From NCBI GenBank assembly GCA_027483885.1, contig JAIXTO010000021.1:1-45936 (forward strand): DNA of 45,936 nt, read 5' to 3'. The number at the start of each line of letters is the position of its first letter. Position 1 is the first letter of the stretch. Origin of the DNA: Rhizobiaceae bacterium. GTDB taxonomy: Bacteria; Pseudomonadota; Alphaproteobacteria; Rhizobiales; Rhizobiaceae. This document shows positions 16,153 to 24,847 of this stretch, piece by piece. The notes beneath the pieces were generated by a model, which saw nothing but the letters and a program-made list of their open reading frames with translations, searched no databases and had not been told where the DNA came from. Position numbers and translations under genes: made by a program.

Positions 16153-16419
16153 ATGAAGCGCAACCGTTTCACAGACGAACAGATTATCGGGATACTGAAG
16201 GAGCACGAAGCTGGCACGCCGGTCTCGGAGCTTTGCCGCAAGCACGGCGTCAGCGATGCCAGGATCTATAAATGGAAGGCCAAATTCGGCGGCATGGACG
16301 TATCCGAAGCCAAGCGGCTGAAGACGCTGGAAGACGAGAACACGAAGCTGAAACGGCTCCTGGCAGACGCCATGCTCGACAATGCCGCTTTGAAAGACCT
16401 TTTGGGAAAGAAGTGGTGA
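16153..16419 (+). CDS. IS3 transposase OrfA
   Basis: DNA-binding subunit, 88 residues, with an HTH_Tnp_1 helix-turn-helix ([20 protein letters not shown], then [17 protein letters not shown]) and a C-terminal leucine-zipper-like helix ([20 protein letters not shown]). It ends [13 protein letters not shown] in a region where OrfB is open in the -1 frame. It works with OrfB, or as an OrfAB fusion made by frameshifting near 16400-16413. Confidence 0.9.
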   Translation: MKRNRFTDEQIIGILKEHEAGTPVSELCRKHGVSDARIYKWKAKFGGMDVSEAKRLKTLEDENTKLKRLLADAMLDNAALKDLLGKKW

Positions 16420-17342
16420 CGCCCGCAGCAAGGCGGAAAGCTGTCACTCATCTGATGGATCGCCACCAGATGAGCGAACAGCGGGCGTGTAAAGCCATCG
16501 GCTTTTGCCGGATGACGATTCGTTACGAAACCAGGCGCAGCGATGACCATGACCTTCGCGAGCGGATGAAGGCGCTGGCGCATGAACGCCGCCGCTTTGG
16601 ATATCGACGCCTTCATGTGCTGCTCAGGCGTGAGGGTCACCTTTTGAACCACAAGCGGCTCTTCCGGCTCTATCGGGAAGAGAAGCTGACGGTGCGCAAG
16701 CGCGGCGGTCGGAAACGAGCGATAGGCACACGAGCACCGATGCTGATCCCGCTTGCCGCCAATGATCGCTGGTCACTGGACTTCGTGTCGGATCAATTCA
16801 CCGATGGTCGCAGGTTCCGGGTGCTTACGGTCGTCGACGATTGCACCAGGGAATGCCTAGGCCTCGTCGCCGATACGTCCCTTTCCGGCCTGCGGGTTGC
16901 CCGTGAACTGAACCGGATCATCGAGGAACGAGGCAAGCCGAAGATGATCGTCAGCGACAATGGCAGCGAGTTCACCAGCAACGCGATCCTGCAATGGACA
17001 GATCGGACCAAGGTGGAATGGCACTATATCGCGCCTGGCAAACCGATCCAGAACGCCTTAATCGAAAGCTTCAATGGCCTGCTGCGAGATGAATTCCTGA
17101 ATGAAACTCTCTTCTCGTCATTGACCCATGCCCGGTCAGCGCTTTCAAACTGGCGCAGCGATTACAACGATCATCGACCACACTCCGGACTCGGCTGGAT
17201 GACCCCTGCCGAGTTCGCTCAAACAATCAACCCGCGACGTGATGCGCTGCTGCGCAGCCGGAATGGCTCCGCACCGCAACACGCCGCTACCGCCCAAAAT
17301 ACAGCAAACCAAAACCGCTGGAGCGAACTCAAAACTGGATAA
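16413..17342 (+). CDS. IS3 transposase OrfB (DDE integrase)
   Basis: Catalytic subunit, about 309 residues if begun at the GTG at 16413; the frame is open further upstream, as expected for -1 frameshift fusion with OrfA. An HTH_21 segment ([20 protein letters not shown]) is followed by the rve core with D in [11 protein letters not shown] in [11 protein letters not shown] and E in [13 protein letters not shown], spaced as the DDE triad. The last ~30 residues are polar. It lies entirely within the terminal inverted repeats. Confidence 0.9.
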   Translation: MVTPAARRKAVTHLMDRHQMSEQRACKAIGFCRMTIRYETRRSDDHDLRERMKALAHERRRFGYRRLHVLLRREGHLLNHKRLFRLYREEKLTVRKRGGRKRAIGTRAPMLIPLAANDRWSLDFVSDQFTDGRRFRVLTVVDDCTRECLGLVADTSLSGLRVARELNRIIEERGKPKMIVSDNGSEFTSNAILQWTDRTKVEWHYIAPGKPIQNALIESFNGLLRDEFLNETLFSSLTHARSALSNWRSDYNDHRPHSGLGWMTPAEFAQTINPRRDALLRSRNGSAPQHAATAQNTANQNRWSELKTG

Positions 17343-17451
17343 AACTTGGGGGCAAGGTCAGGGCAAAATGCCGAACAATGACATAGGTACTGGCATCGCG
17401 TAAAAGGTCACCACATATTTCTTGTTGGCGGCACGTCTTTATGCGGAAACG

Positions 17452-17481
17452 CAAAAACCGCCCCTGGATGACAGAGGCGGT
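17452..17481 (-). terminator. Rho-independent terminator of the AraC regulator gene
   Basis: On the minus strand ACCGCC and GGCGGT (17476-17481 and 17457-17462) form a six-pair stem followed by TTTTT (17453-17457), about 150 bases beyond the AraC stop. Apart from this hairpin I see nothing supportable in 17361-17631. Confidence 0.55.
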
Positions 17482-17631
17482 GAGGGAGATTTGGCAGTTA
17501 ATCGCTTGTTATATTGGCGTAATGAGCGAGTTATGCTGGATTTGGTTGCGGGGCCTGAGCGCACAGAGACTTGTAAAATCGGCCGACTTGAATGGATCCG
17601 AACCTTCGCCCCCTGCCCCGGATTACCCTGG

Positions 17632-18654
17632 CTACTCTTTTCGACCGAGGCGCCGCTCCCAAGACTTGCGCGCCCGCCACAAAACGGTTGAATCAGCATA
17701 TCCCAAGACCTCGGCGATCCGCGCCGTCTGCACGTCAGCCTCAAGCAGCGTAGCAGCAATGGCCGCCCTTGTATCGAAAACCAGTTCTCTAAGTGAGGTC
17801 TCCTCCTCGGCAAGCCGCCTCTGCAACGTGCGCACTGAGATCGTGAGCTCGGCGGCAATCGCCGGTAGCGTAATCGGCTTATGACCGAGATAGATACCGA
17901 TCAGCGCCCGTACCCGCTCGCTGATGTTACCGGGTAGAACGGTCTTGCCGACAAGTTCCGCCACGTGCCGTTCGAGCAACGCCGAAAGGGCGGGATCCTC
18001 CTGCCGGTAGAGGCGGGCGGCATCGCGACCCGCCACGATGATGCGGTTTGCGGATTCGCCGAATTTCAGCGGGCAGCGGAAGATACGCTCCAGCACGGAA
18101 CGATCCCGGGGCGGAAGATGTTCGAAATGCACCTCTAGCGGCTTCCAGCTCTTGGCAAAGCAAGAGCGGACGAGTTGGCAGGAAGCGACGACAGAAAACT
18201 CGCTGTCCTGCCTCCTCGGCCACATCCGAGCATCTTCCAGACGGTAGCTCCAGACCAGATTGCCGTCTTCCTCGAAGACGCCCGAACTCGTGGCACTCTG
18301 CACCGTGTTGACGTATTTCGCCAGACGCTCGAAACCGATCCGGATCGTCCCGGAGATCGAAAACAGCACCCCGATCGGGCCGATATCGCTCGGCTTGAAC
18401 AGCGTGCCGAGCCGCGCGCCGAGCGACGGCTCATCGGTGATCAGCGCCGCATCCTCGAAGATTGCGATGTAGCGGGCCATCGGGATCATTGCGTATGGGT
18501 CCTCGAGCTGGCTGCGCAAAAGGCCATGCAAGGCGAGCAGCAGGTCTGTCTTGCCGCTGCGCCGGTCGATTTGTTCGACAAGCGGGGCGAGAACGGAGGC
18601 CCGGATCGATGCAATTGCGGGCATCGGGTTGATCATTTGCGGTGCAACTGCCAT
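17632..18654 (-). CDS. AraC-family regulator, divergent from amine-oxidase operon
   Basis: 340 residues. Residues 30-220 resemble the Arabinose_bd-type sensory domain of OruR/ArgR-like AraC proteins. The C-terminal HTH_18 domain spans about 245-335, with ITLPAIAAELTISVRTLQRR for the first helix pair and IAEVLGYADSTVLWRARKSW for the second. It is divergent from an APC permease and a copper amine oxidase, so it probably activates amine utilisation in response to the amine or its aldehyde. The 121-base divergent gap holds a short dyad, TGAAT (18684-18688) and ATTCA (18694-18698). The first ATG (18654) lacks a good Shine-Dalgarno; the ATG at 18633 is an alternative. Confidence 0.85.
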   Translation of the reverse strand: MAVAPQMINPMPAIASIRASVLAPLVEQIDRRSGKTDLLLALHGLLRSQLEDPYAMIPMARYIAIFEDAALITDEPSLGARLGTLFKPSDIGPIGVLFSISGTIRIGFERLAKYVNTVQSATSSGVFEEDGNLVWSYRLEDARMWPRRQDSEFSVVASCQLVRSCFAKSWKPLEVHFEHLPPRDRSVLERIFRCPLKFGESANRIIVAGRDAARLYRQEDPALSALLERHVAELVGKTVLPGNISERVRALIGIYLGHKPITLPAIAAELTISVRTLQRRLAEEETSLRELVFDTRAAIAATLLEADVQTARIAEVLGYADSTVLWRARKSWERRLGRKE

Positions 18655-18775
18655 TTACAGCGTCCCGAAGGCCATCCTTGGCGTGAATTATCGATTCATT
18701 GGCATGACTTGCAATTTCGGGGCCAAAATGGCGGGCCTACCCTCTTGATGAAAATCAAACAAATGAGGGGTTCCC

Positions 18776-20215
18776 ATGACATTACAATCCATTGCGGATG
18801 GTCCCACGGATCGGCTCGCAAAGAATTCCGTCGGCCTCGCCCATATTGTCTTTTTTGTCGTTGCTGCGGCAGCACCCCTGACCGCCGTGGTCGGCGCGAC
18901 GCCGGCCGCCTTCGCTTTCGGCAACGGCGCGGGCGTGCCCGGCGCCTTCGTGCTCGCCGGCATTCTCTATCTGCTGTTTTCGGTCGGCTTCACGGCCATG
19001 AGCCGCCATGTCGGCGGTGCCGGCGCCTTCTATACCTACATCACCCACGGCATCGGCAAGCCGGCCGGTGTCGGCGGCGCGCTGATGGCGCTCGTCACCT
19101 ATTTCGCCGTGCAGATCGCCGTCTATGGCCTCTTCGGCGTCTTCACGGCCGGTGCCATGGCACCAATCGCGGACCTGCCCTGGTGGGTCTGGTCCTTTGC
19201 AGCGCTTCTGATCGTGCATCTCTGCGGCCAGCGCAACATCGCCTTTTCCGGCGCCATCCTGGGGGTCTGCATGATCGCCGAGATCGCCATTCTGCTGCTG
19301 CTCGACATCGGCATCGTGGCATCCGGCGGGGGACCTGAAGGCTTTGGCTTCACCTCGTTCTCGCCCGCCACCGTCTTTGCCCCCGGCCTCGGCGTGGCGC
19401 TGGTCTTCGTCGTCGGCTCCTATATCGGCTTCGAGGCGACCGCAATCTTCGGCGAGGAGGCCGAGAACCCGGAAAAGACCATTCCGCGCGCAACGTATCT
19501 GGCCGTGCTGCTGATCACCGGCTTCTATGCCTTCTCCACCTGGGCCATCGTCCAGTTCTACGGTCCGGCAGCGGTACAGCCGACGGCAGCAGCCGGTCTC
19601 GAGAGCTTCTACTTCGCCGCCACCGACACCATTCTCGGCCCCTGGGCCTCGCAGGTGATGAACATCCTTCTGATCACCAGCCTGTTTGCCTGCATCCTCT
19701 CCTTCCACAACACGCTGAACCGCTATTTCTTCGCGCTTGGCCGCGAGGGGCTGGCCTTCAAGCTGCTCGGCAAGGTGCATCCGATGCACGGCTCGCCCTA
19801 TGTTGCCGGCATGGTCCAGAGCGCGATTGCCGCAGTCGTCCTCGTGCTCTTCATCCTCGCCGGTGCCGACCCCTACACGGTCGTCTTCTCCTGGATGTCG
19901 GCGCTTGCGGTCATTGGCATCCTGGTTGTCCAGGCACTGGTGTCCGTTGCGATCATTCTGTTCTTCCGCAAGGTGAAGACAACTCATGGCGTCTGGACCA
20001 CGGTGATTGCCCCGGCGCTCGGACTCATCGGCCTGCTGGGTGCGCTGGGGCTGGTGATCGCCAATCTCTCCCTGCTCTCCGGGTCCGAGAGCCTGATTGT
20101 CAAGTCCTTCCCCACTCTGATCGTACTGGTCGGTCTGATCGGCGCGGCCTTCGCCATGCGGATCAGGAAGGCCAAACCCGAACTGTACGCCTCGCTCGGA
20201 AAGGCCTTCGAATGA
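18776..20215 (+). CDS. APC-superfamily amino acid/amine permease
   Basis: Inner-membrane transporter, 479 residues and about 12 to 13 helices. The first helix has the APC pattern (SVGLAHIVFFVVAAAAPLTA) followed by GATPAAFAFGNGAGVPGAF. FEATAIFGEEAENPEKTIPRA is the conserved helix 6 / loop region. GAGGGG five bases upstream supports the ATG at 18776. It is the first gene of an operon ending in a copper amine oxidase, so the cargo is probably a primary amine such as a biogenic amine. It ends with an ATGA overlap onto a small gene at 20212. Confidence 0.88.
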   Translation: MTLQSIADGPTDRLAKNSVGLAHIVFFVVAAAAPLTAVVGATPAAFAFGNGAGVPGAFVLAGILYLLFSVGFTAMSRHVGGAGAFYTYITHGIGKPAGVGGALMALVTYFAVQIAVYGLFGVFTAGAMAPIADLPWWVWSFAALLIVHLCGQRNIAFSGAILGVCMIAEIAILLLLDIGIVASGGGPEGFGFTSFSPATVFAPGLGVALVFVVGSYIGFEATAIFGEEAENPEKTIPRATYLAVLLITGFYAFSTWAIVQFYGPAAVQPTAAAGLESFYFAATDTILGPWASQVMNILLITSLFACILSFHNTLNRYFFALGREGLAFKLLGKVHPMHGSPYVAGMVQSAIAAVVLVLFILAGADPYTVVFSWMSALAVIGILVVQALVSVAIILFFRKVKTTHGVWTTVIAPALGLIGLLGALGLVIANLSLLSGSESLIVKSFPTLIVLVGLIGAAFAMRIRKAKPELYASLGKAFE

Positions 20216-20382
20216 CCGCGCTCGGCACCTTTCGCCCGACAGACCGACTGCTCACTGCTGTGCTCGTTGCGCTGACCGCCATGACAATCCTGCTCGCCGC
20301 CGAGGCCCACGCCTTCTGCAATCTCTTCTGCATCCACGGTACGCCGATGGTTGAGGCGGAGATCTGCGCCAGCCGCGCCTGA
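20212..20382 (+). CDS. 56-residue membrane or exported small protein in amine operon
   Basis: A short gene whose ATG overlaps the permease TGA (ATGA). The product has a basic start, one hydrophobic helix at about residues 14-30 (LLTAVLVALTAMTILLAA) with a possible signal-peptidase site at EAHA, and then FCNLFCIHGTPMVEAEICAS with three cysteines (C36, C40, C52) and a histidine (H42). It ends 67 bases before the amine-oxidase start. I recognise no family. Cys/His residues after a membrane anchor would suit copper handling or a redox role for the copper enzyme encoded next, but this is inference from position and composition. Confidence 0.65.
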   Translation: MTALGTFRPTDRLLTAVLVALTAMTILLAAEAHAFCNLFCIHGTPMVEAEICASRA

Positions 20383-20449
20383 GACGTCACGGTTGGCGCC
20401 GCTTCCGGCGCCACCCTTCAAATCCACAAGATTGCCAAAGGACCGTTCC

Positions 20450-22444
20450 ATGGACGCCGTCGTCGACACCATTTTCCACCCGCTCGATCCCTTGAGCCTG
20501 TCCGAAATCGCGCAAGCCGTTGCCATCCTCAAGGACGAGAAGCCGCTCTCCGAGACTATCCGTTTCCCGATCATCCGGCTGGAAGAGCCGACCAAGGCGG
20601 ATCTCGCGGGTTTCCGGATCGGCAAGCAGCTTTCCCGCCTCGCCTTCATCCTGTCGCTCGACATTTCAAGCGGCGCGACCTTCGAGAGCATCGTCGACCT
20701 CTCGGTAAAACACGTCGCCGACCACAAGCGGCTGGCCCATGACGAACTGCCCTATGGCCAGCCGCCGGTCATGCTCTGCGAGTTCGAGACGGTCGAGGCG
20801 ACGGTGAAATCCGATCCGCGCTGGATCGAAGCGGTCAAGAAGCGCGGCATCACCGACGAGGACATTCCACTCGTCCAGATCGACCCCTTCTCATCAGGCT
20901 ATTTCGGCCTGGAATTCGAAAAAGGCCAGCGCATCGTGCGCGCGGTTTCCTACTGGCGTGGTGACGAGCGCGATAACGGTTATTCCCATCCGATCGAGGG
21001 GGTCGTTGCCGTGGTCGATCTGGTGAAGAACAAGGTGGTCGATCTCGTCGATGACGGCCGCATCATTCCGGTGCCGAAGAAGAAGCGCAACTATGGCCAG
21101 GAGGCCTTTCCTGAAACGCGCCAGGGTTTGAAGCCGCTCGATATCGTCCAGCCGGAAGGTCCGAGCTTCACCGTCGATGGCTGGCAGGTCGAATGGCAGA
21201 ACTGGTCCTTCCGCGTCGGTTTTACCCCGCGCGAAGGCCTCGTTCTGCATGAACTGGGCATCAAGGACGGTGGCAAGATCCGCCCGATCGTTTTCCGCGC
21301 CTCGGTGACGGAAATGGTCGTGCCCTATGCCGACCCGACCGCAAACCACTTCTGGAAGAGCGCATTCGACGCCGGCGAATATGGTCTCGGCCGTCTCGCC
21401 AATTGCCTGGAACTTGGCTGCGACTGCCTCGGCCATATCCATTATTTCGACGTGCCCTCGGCGGATGACTTTGGCCAGCCGATGGTGATGAAGAATGCCA
21501 TCTGCATGCATGAGGAGGATTACGGCATCCTCTGGAAGCACTACGAATTCCGCAACGGCATCTTCGAAGTCCGCCGTTCGCGCCGTCTCGTCATTTCATT
21601 CTTCGCCACCGTCGGCAATTACGACTACGGCTTCTACTGGTATCTCTACCAGGATGGCACGATCCAGCTTGAGGCCAAGCTCACCGGCATCATCCAGACG
21701 GCGGCCGTGGCACCGGGCGAGACCTATCCCTGGGGCGGCATGGTCGATGACAATCTCGGTGGCCCGACGCACCAGCATTTCTTCAACGCCCGTCTGCACA
21801 TGGATGTTGATGGCGGCGGCAACACCGTGACCGAGCACGAATTCGTCCCCCGTCCCTGGGGCGACGACAACCCCTACGGCAACGTCTTCGACACCAAGAC
21901 CAAGGTGCTGAAGCGCGAGTTGGATTCACCCGCTGTCGCCAATGGCGAGACCGGGCGCTACTGGAAGGTGCAGAACCCCAACGTGACGAATTCCGTCGGC
22001 AAGGCGCCGGGTTACAAGATGGTGGTGATGCCGAGCCCGCTGATGCTGGCGCAGGAAGGCTCGACCGTTGCCCAGCGCGGCGGTTTTGCCAAGAAGCACA
22101 TCTGGGTGACCGCCTTCGATCCGGCGGAGAAATACGCCTCCGGCGACTATCCGAACGTCCATGCCGGCGGCGACGGTCTGCCAAAATATGTCGCCCAGAA
22201 CCGCAATATCGAAAATGCCGACGTTGTCCTCTGGCATTCCTTCGGCCACACCCATGTCTGCAAGCCGGAGGATTTTCCGATCATGCCGGTCGAATATGCG
22301 GGCTTCACGCTGAAGCCGAACGGCTTCTTTGCTGCCAATATCGCGATGGATCTGCCGGCCGATAAGAACGGCCACAGCAAGGACAATCGCGAGGCGGATT
22401 GCTGTGCCCCGAAGCCGGAGACAAAGAGCGGTTGCTGCCATTAA
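20450..22444 (+). CDS. Copper-containing primary-amine oxidase
   Basis: Oxidises primary amines to aldehydes with release of ammonia and hydrogen peroxide, 664 residues. The topaquinone precursor is Y391 in VGNYDYG. The catalytic base is D307 in SAFDAGEYGLG. Copper ligands are H441 and H443 (THQHFFNARLH) and H602 (SFGHTHVCKPEDFPIMP). AAGGA seven bases upstream sets the ATG at 20450. No signal peptide is visible, so it is probably cytoplasmic, as in several soil actinobacterial and rhizobial homologues. The extreme C-terminus is unusual: a polar stretch ending with CC (651-652) and CCH (662-664). It follows the permease and the 56-residue protein gene. Confidence 0.93.
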   Translation: MDAVVDTIFHPLDPLSLSEIAQAVAILKDEKPLSETIRFPIIRLEEPTKADLAGFRIGKQLSRLAFILSLDISSGATFESIVDLSVKHVADHKRLAHDELPYGQPPVMLCEFETVEATVKSDPRWIEAVKKRGITDEDIPLVQIDPFSSGYFGLEFEKGQRIVRAVSYWRGDERDNGYSHPIEGVVAVVDLVKNKVVDLVDDGRIIPVPKKKRNYGQEAFPETRQGLKPLDIVQPEGPSFTVDGWQVEWQNWSFRVGFTPREGLVLHELGIKDGGKIRPIVFRASVTEMVVPYADPTANHFWKSAFDAGEYGLGRLANCLELGCDCLGHIHYFDVPSADDFGQPMVMKNAICMHEEDYGILWKHYEFRNGIFEVRRSRRLVISFFATVGNYDYGFYWYLYQDGTIQLEAKLTGIIQTAAVAPGETYPWGGMVDDNLGGPTHQHFFNARLHMDVDGGGNTVTEHEFVPRPWGDDNPYGNVFDTKTKVLKRELDSPAVANGETGRYWKVQNPNVTNSVGKAPGYKMVVMPSPLMLAQEGSTVAQRGGFAKKHIWVTAFDPAEKYASGDYPNVHAGGDGLPKYVAQNRNIENADVVLWHSFGHTHVCKPEDFPIMPVEYAGFTLKPNGFFAANIAMDLPADKNGHSKDNREADCCAPKPETKSGCCH

Positions 22445-22464
22445 GGCGCAGGGCAGAAAAACGA

Positions 22465-22492
22465 AGAGGCCCGGTGCCCCCCGGGCCTTTCC
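22465..22492 (+). terminator. Terminator after amine oxidase
   Basis: GGCCCGG (22468-22474) pairs with CCGGGCC (22481-22487) around a 6-base loop and is followed by TTT, 24 bases after the stop codon. The stem is strong and the U-tract short. Between here and 22800 I find no supportable gene. Confidence 0.6.
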
Positions 22493-22800
22493 CACTGCTA
22501 AGCGGTCGGGCCTCGTCTTTGTAAACTCTGCGCTGGTTCCCCGGATTTCACGGGTGCGGATTTAGTGTCGACCGTTCTGGCTGTGTTGCTCAGATTTTGC
22601 TGATGTCCCAAAGGTGGCCCTGCTGAATTTGACTTTGCGTCACCGCCTCGACACCGAGAGTAATGGCAAAATACTCGGCCACTACCGGGCCTACCCTCAG
22701 GAGCTTTAACCGCCTTGATGAGATGCGAACCTCTGTTCTCCATTTTCTGGACTCGCCTCAAATGGCTTGGAATGTTTCACTGCCGCTCGGAGGACTGGAC

Positions 22801-22929
22801 ATGGCATACGAGTGGGACGAAGGCCGCGCACGAAAAATGCGCCTGATTAGGCTGGCATCCGTGTGTGCATTGACGGCAACAGCACTCAGTGTTCCTGGAG
22901 CCTTGCTTTTGACCGCATCTCCTCTGTAG
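22801..22929 (+). CDS. 42-residue single-helix membrane protein
   Basis: Starts MAYEWDEGRARKMRLIRLAS and continues as one hydrophobic helix (VCALTATALSVPGALLLTA). GGAGGA six bases before the ATG is one of the best ribosome-binding sites in the window, which is why I believe the gene. It has a negative-then-positive N-terminus and one membrane span with its N-terminus probably in the cytoplasm. The family is not recognised. It lies alone between the amine-oxidase terminator and a dnaE2 remnant on the opposite strand. Confidence 0.5.
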   Translation: MAYEWDEGRARKMRLIRLASVCALTATALSVPGALLLTASPL

Positions 22930-22941
22930 TTGCCCCCTACC

Positions 22942-23336
22942 TCACTGAAAATTCCGGCCTTTCACTTTCAGCGTGTCGATGTGCAGGTCAGGTACATAAA
23001 TTTCACGCGCCTCGACGCCCATCGGCGGCCGCTCGCGGCTGTTCGGGCTGCCCGGTGGGCCATGGGCGAACTCGTCGCCACGCCCTGTCGGCACCGGAAT
23101 GTGTCCCGCTCGCCAAGGCTTGCCAGATCACTGGTTAAATCGAACATCCGTTGCGCCACAAGATGCACGAAGCCGCCTTCGCGCTGGATCTTGGCGTTGA
23201 TCGCCATCATGGCGGATCCAAGCACGACGCGGCGTTGTTTTTCGTACAGGCTTGGCCAGACAACGATATTGGCAACACCTGTCTCATCCTCGATGGTCAT
23301 GAACATGACGCCCTTGGCGCTTCCCGGCTTCTGAGC
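22942..23336 (-). pseudogene. dnaE2: 3' remnant of error-prone DNA polymerase dnaE2
   Basis: The minus strand reads AQKPGSAKGVMFMTIEDETG, then VANIVVWPSLYEK and IQREGGFVHLVAQRM, the OB-fold tail of DnaE2. After a frameshift near 23095 the final segment continues GRGDEFAHGPPGS and EIYVPDLHIDTLKVKGRNF with a stop at 22942. Only about 130 of roughly 1,080 codons remain. Intact dnaE2 normally sits in an SOS imuA-imuB-dnaE2 cassette, which is not present here. The minus-strand segment 23337-23479 is open but unassigned. Confidence 0.75.
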
Positions 23337-23479
23337 TTCTCCTTATGCCCCAAGGCTGGCGTGACTCCCTCTGGATCTGCCATTGCACCTTGCCGCTCTT
23401 TGCCACCTGTCGATTTGATCTTGATCTGAGCGTCGTCTTCGCGACCCAAGCTTTCCCCAATGTCGCAAGAGCAAGACAC

Positions 23480-24847
23480 TCAAGCGAGCGGCAGCTTTAC
23501 CTGGACCTCGACCCCTTCACGCTTGATTGGCCTCGGTGAGATCACGTTTAGGGTCATGCCGGTGCGGTCGGCGATGGCCTTGATGATGGAAAGTCCAAGG
23601 CCGCTGCCACCGATCTTTGCATCTCCCCGCTCGAAACGCTGCATCAGTCGCTCCATGGTTTCAACCGGCAGGACCGGACCATCATTGGCGACGCACAGCG
23701 ATCCATCCTCCTTCAGAACCGCGTCGACCAAACCATCCTGTGCGCCGTGCTTGAGCGCATTCTCTATGAGATTGCGAAACAAGATGCCGACAGCGTCGGG
23801 GTCCAGCTTGGACAGCACTGGATCTTGCGGAAGGGTCAGTAAGAGCCGCCCCTCTCCGGCGCGGGTGAAATCTTGCGCGATCATCTCCAGGACAGGTCGG
23901 AGGTCGGAGGGCTCGTCGCTTTGCAGGCGCCCGCCTTCAGCACGAGCAAGCTGCATCAGTTTCTCCGACATGCGCATGAGCCGCTTCAGCGTCATCTCGA
24001 TCTCGGTTGCCCGCTGGCCGGTCTGCTCTTCCTTGGTTTCGGAGCGAATACGCTGCGCCTGGGCGATGGCGCCAGCCACCGGCGTGCGCAACTCATGCGC
24101 CGCATTGGCAGCAAAGGCACGCTCGGCATTGAAAGCTGCCTTCAGCCTGTCCAACAACTGGTTGATGCTGGCAGAAATCGGGCGAAGCTCGCTCGGCAGA
24201 TTGCTGGCTGGCAAGGGCGACAAGTCCCGTGCGCCACGATGGGCAAGTTCCTCTTTGAGCCCTCGTATCGGACGCAGGGAACGGCGCACCACCAGAACGA
24301 TCGCCAGCAAGCTGAGCGGGACAACCACGATCAAGGGCGTGACGAGCCCCAGCAGCATCTGGCGTGACAGCTCCAGGCGACGGTCAAGGGGTTCGGCAAC
24401 AGCAATCGTCAGGCTCTTGGAGGGGTTCATGTCATAGTAGAGCTGGTGCGTTTCAGTCCTGACAAAACCCTGCCTGACAAAGGGAGGGAAAATCGAGGCA
24501 TCGGCACCGCGTGATGCGAGCAGGATACGTCCGTTGCCATCGCGCACGACAAAAGTGACATCCTCGCCGTATCGCGCCGCGCGGTCGGAGCCTGCCCGAT
24601 CGTCGTCTTGCTCTCCCTCTTCGTCGTCATGCTCGACAGAAACGCCGTTGCTGTGGCCTTCCCGTATGTCGTGGCGGGCAATGGGCAGGATGCGCTGTGC
24701 AGTCGCTTTCAGCCCGTCGTCGAAGACTTGCTGCATCTCACCGTCGAGATGATGTGCCGTTACTGCTGCTGCGGCCAACCACAGCAGCGTCACCGAAAGC
24801 CCGACCGCAATCGCCAGGCGCCTTTGAAGTGAAGTGCCGATACTCAT
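23480..24847 (-). CDS. Sensor histidine kinase with acidic periplasmic loop
   Basis: Membrane sensor kinase of the QseC/TctE type, 455 residues. Helix 1 spans about 11-31, the periplasmic sensor 32-162, helix 2 about 166-187, then HAMP. The phospho-acceptor helix holds NAAHELRTPVAG (H251), followed by the N box (NLIENALKHG), G1 (VANDGP) and G2 (GGSGLGLSI). The sensor contains a striking acidic run at residues 72-88 (EHDDEEGEQDDD), a possible divalent-cation contact. Its ATG overlaps the response-regulator stop (ATGA). The pair is divergent from the PepSY/DUF2271/ApbE operon, which it probably controls. Confidence 0.92.
   Translation of the reverse strand: MSIGTSLQRRLAIAVGLSVTLLWLAAAAVTAHHLDGEMQQVFDDGLKATAQRILPIARHDIREGHSNGVSVEHDDEEGEQDDDRAGSDRAARYGEDVTFVVRDGNGRILLASRGADASIFPPFVRQGFVRTETHQLYYDMNPSKSLTIAVAEPLDRRLELSRQMLLGLVTPLIVVVPLSLLAIVLVVRRSLRPIRGLKEELAHRGARDLSPLPASNLPSELRPISASINQLLDRLKAAFNAERAFAANAAHELRTPVAGAIAQAQRIRSETKEEQTGQRATEIEMTLKRLMRMSEKLMQLARAEGGRLQSDEPSDLRPVLEMIAQDFTRAGEGRLLLTLPQDPVLSKLDPDAVGILFRNLIENALKHGAQDGLVDAVLKEDGSLCVANDGPVLPVETMERLMQRFERGDAKIGGSGLGLSIIKAIADRTGMTLNVISPRPIKREGVEVQVKLPLA

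Larger units (their letters stand above)
16085..17360 (+). mobile_element. IS3-family insertion sequence, apparently complete
   Basis: TGACCTTGCCCC at 16089-16100 is matched inverted by GGGGCAAGGTCA at 17349-17360, and similarity continues inward (ATCCATTTTGA / ATCCAGTTTTGA). Two overlapping transposase frames fill the element. GGGC occurs both at 16081-16084 and 17361-17364, which would be a 4-bp target duplication if the left end is at 16085 (an extra TGAC precedes the terminal repeat); otherwise the left end is 16089. Both frames are open, so it may still be active. Confidence 0.8.

Noticed and set aside
17422..17691. An 89-codon plus-strand frame and tRNA-like phrases (GGTTCGGATCC on the minus strand)
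   Set aside because: No cloverleaf could be drawn: acceptor and T arms do not pair. The frame has no ribosome-binding site and overlaps the AraC gene end.
18782..19987. 401-codon minus-strand frame opposite the APC permease
   Set aside because: Antisense shadow with extreme Asp/Gly/Glu/His composition; the plus strand has clear transporter motifs.
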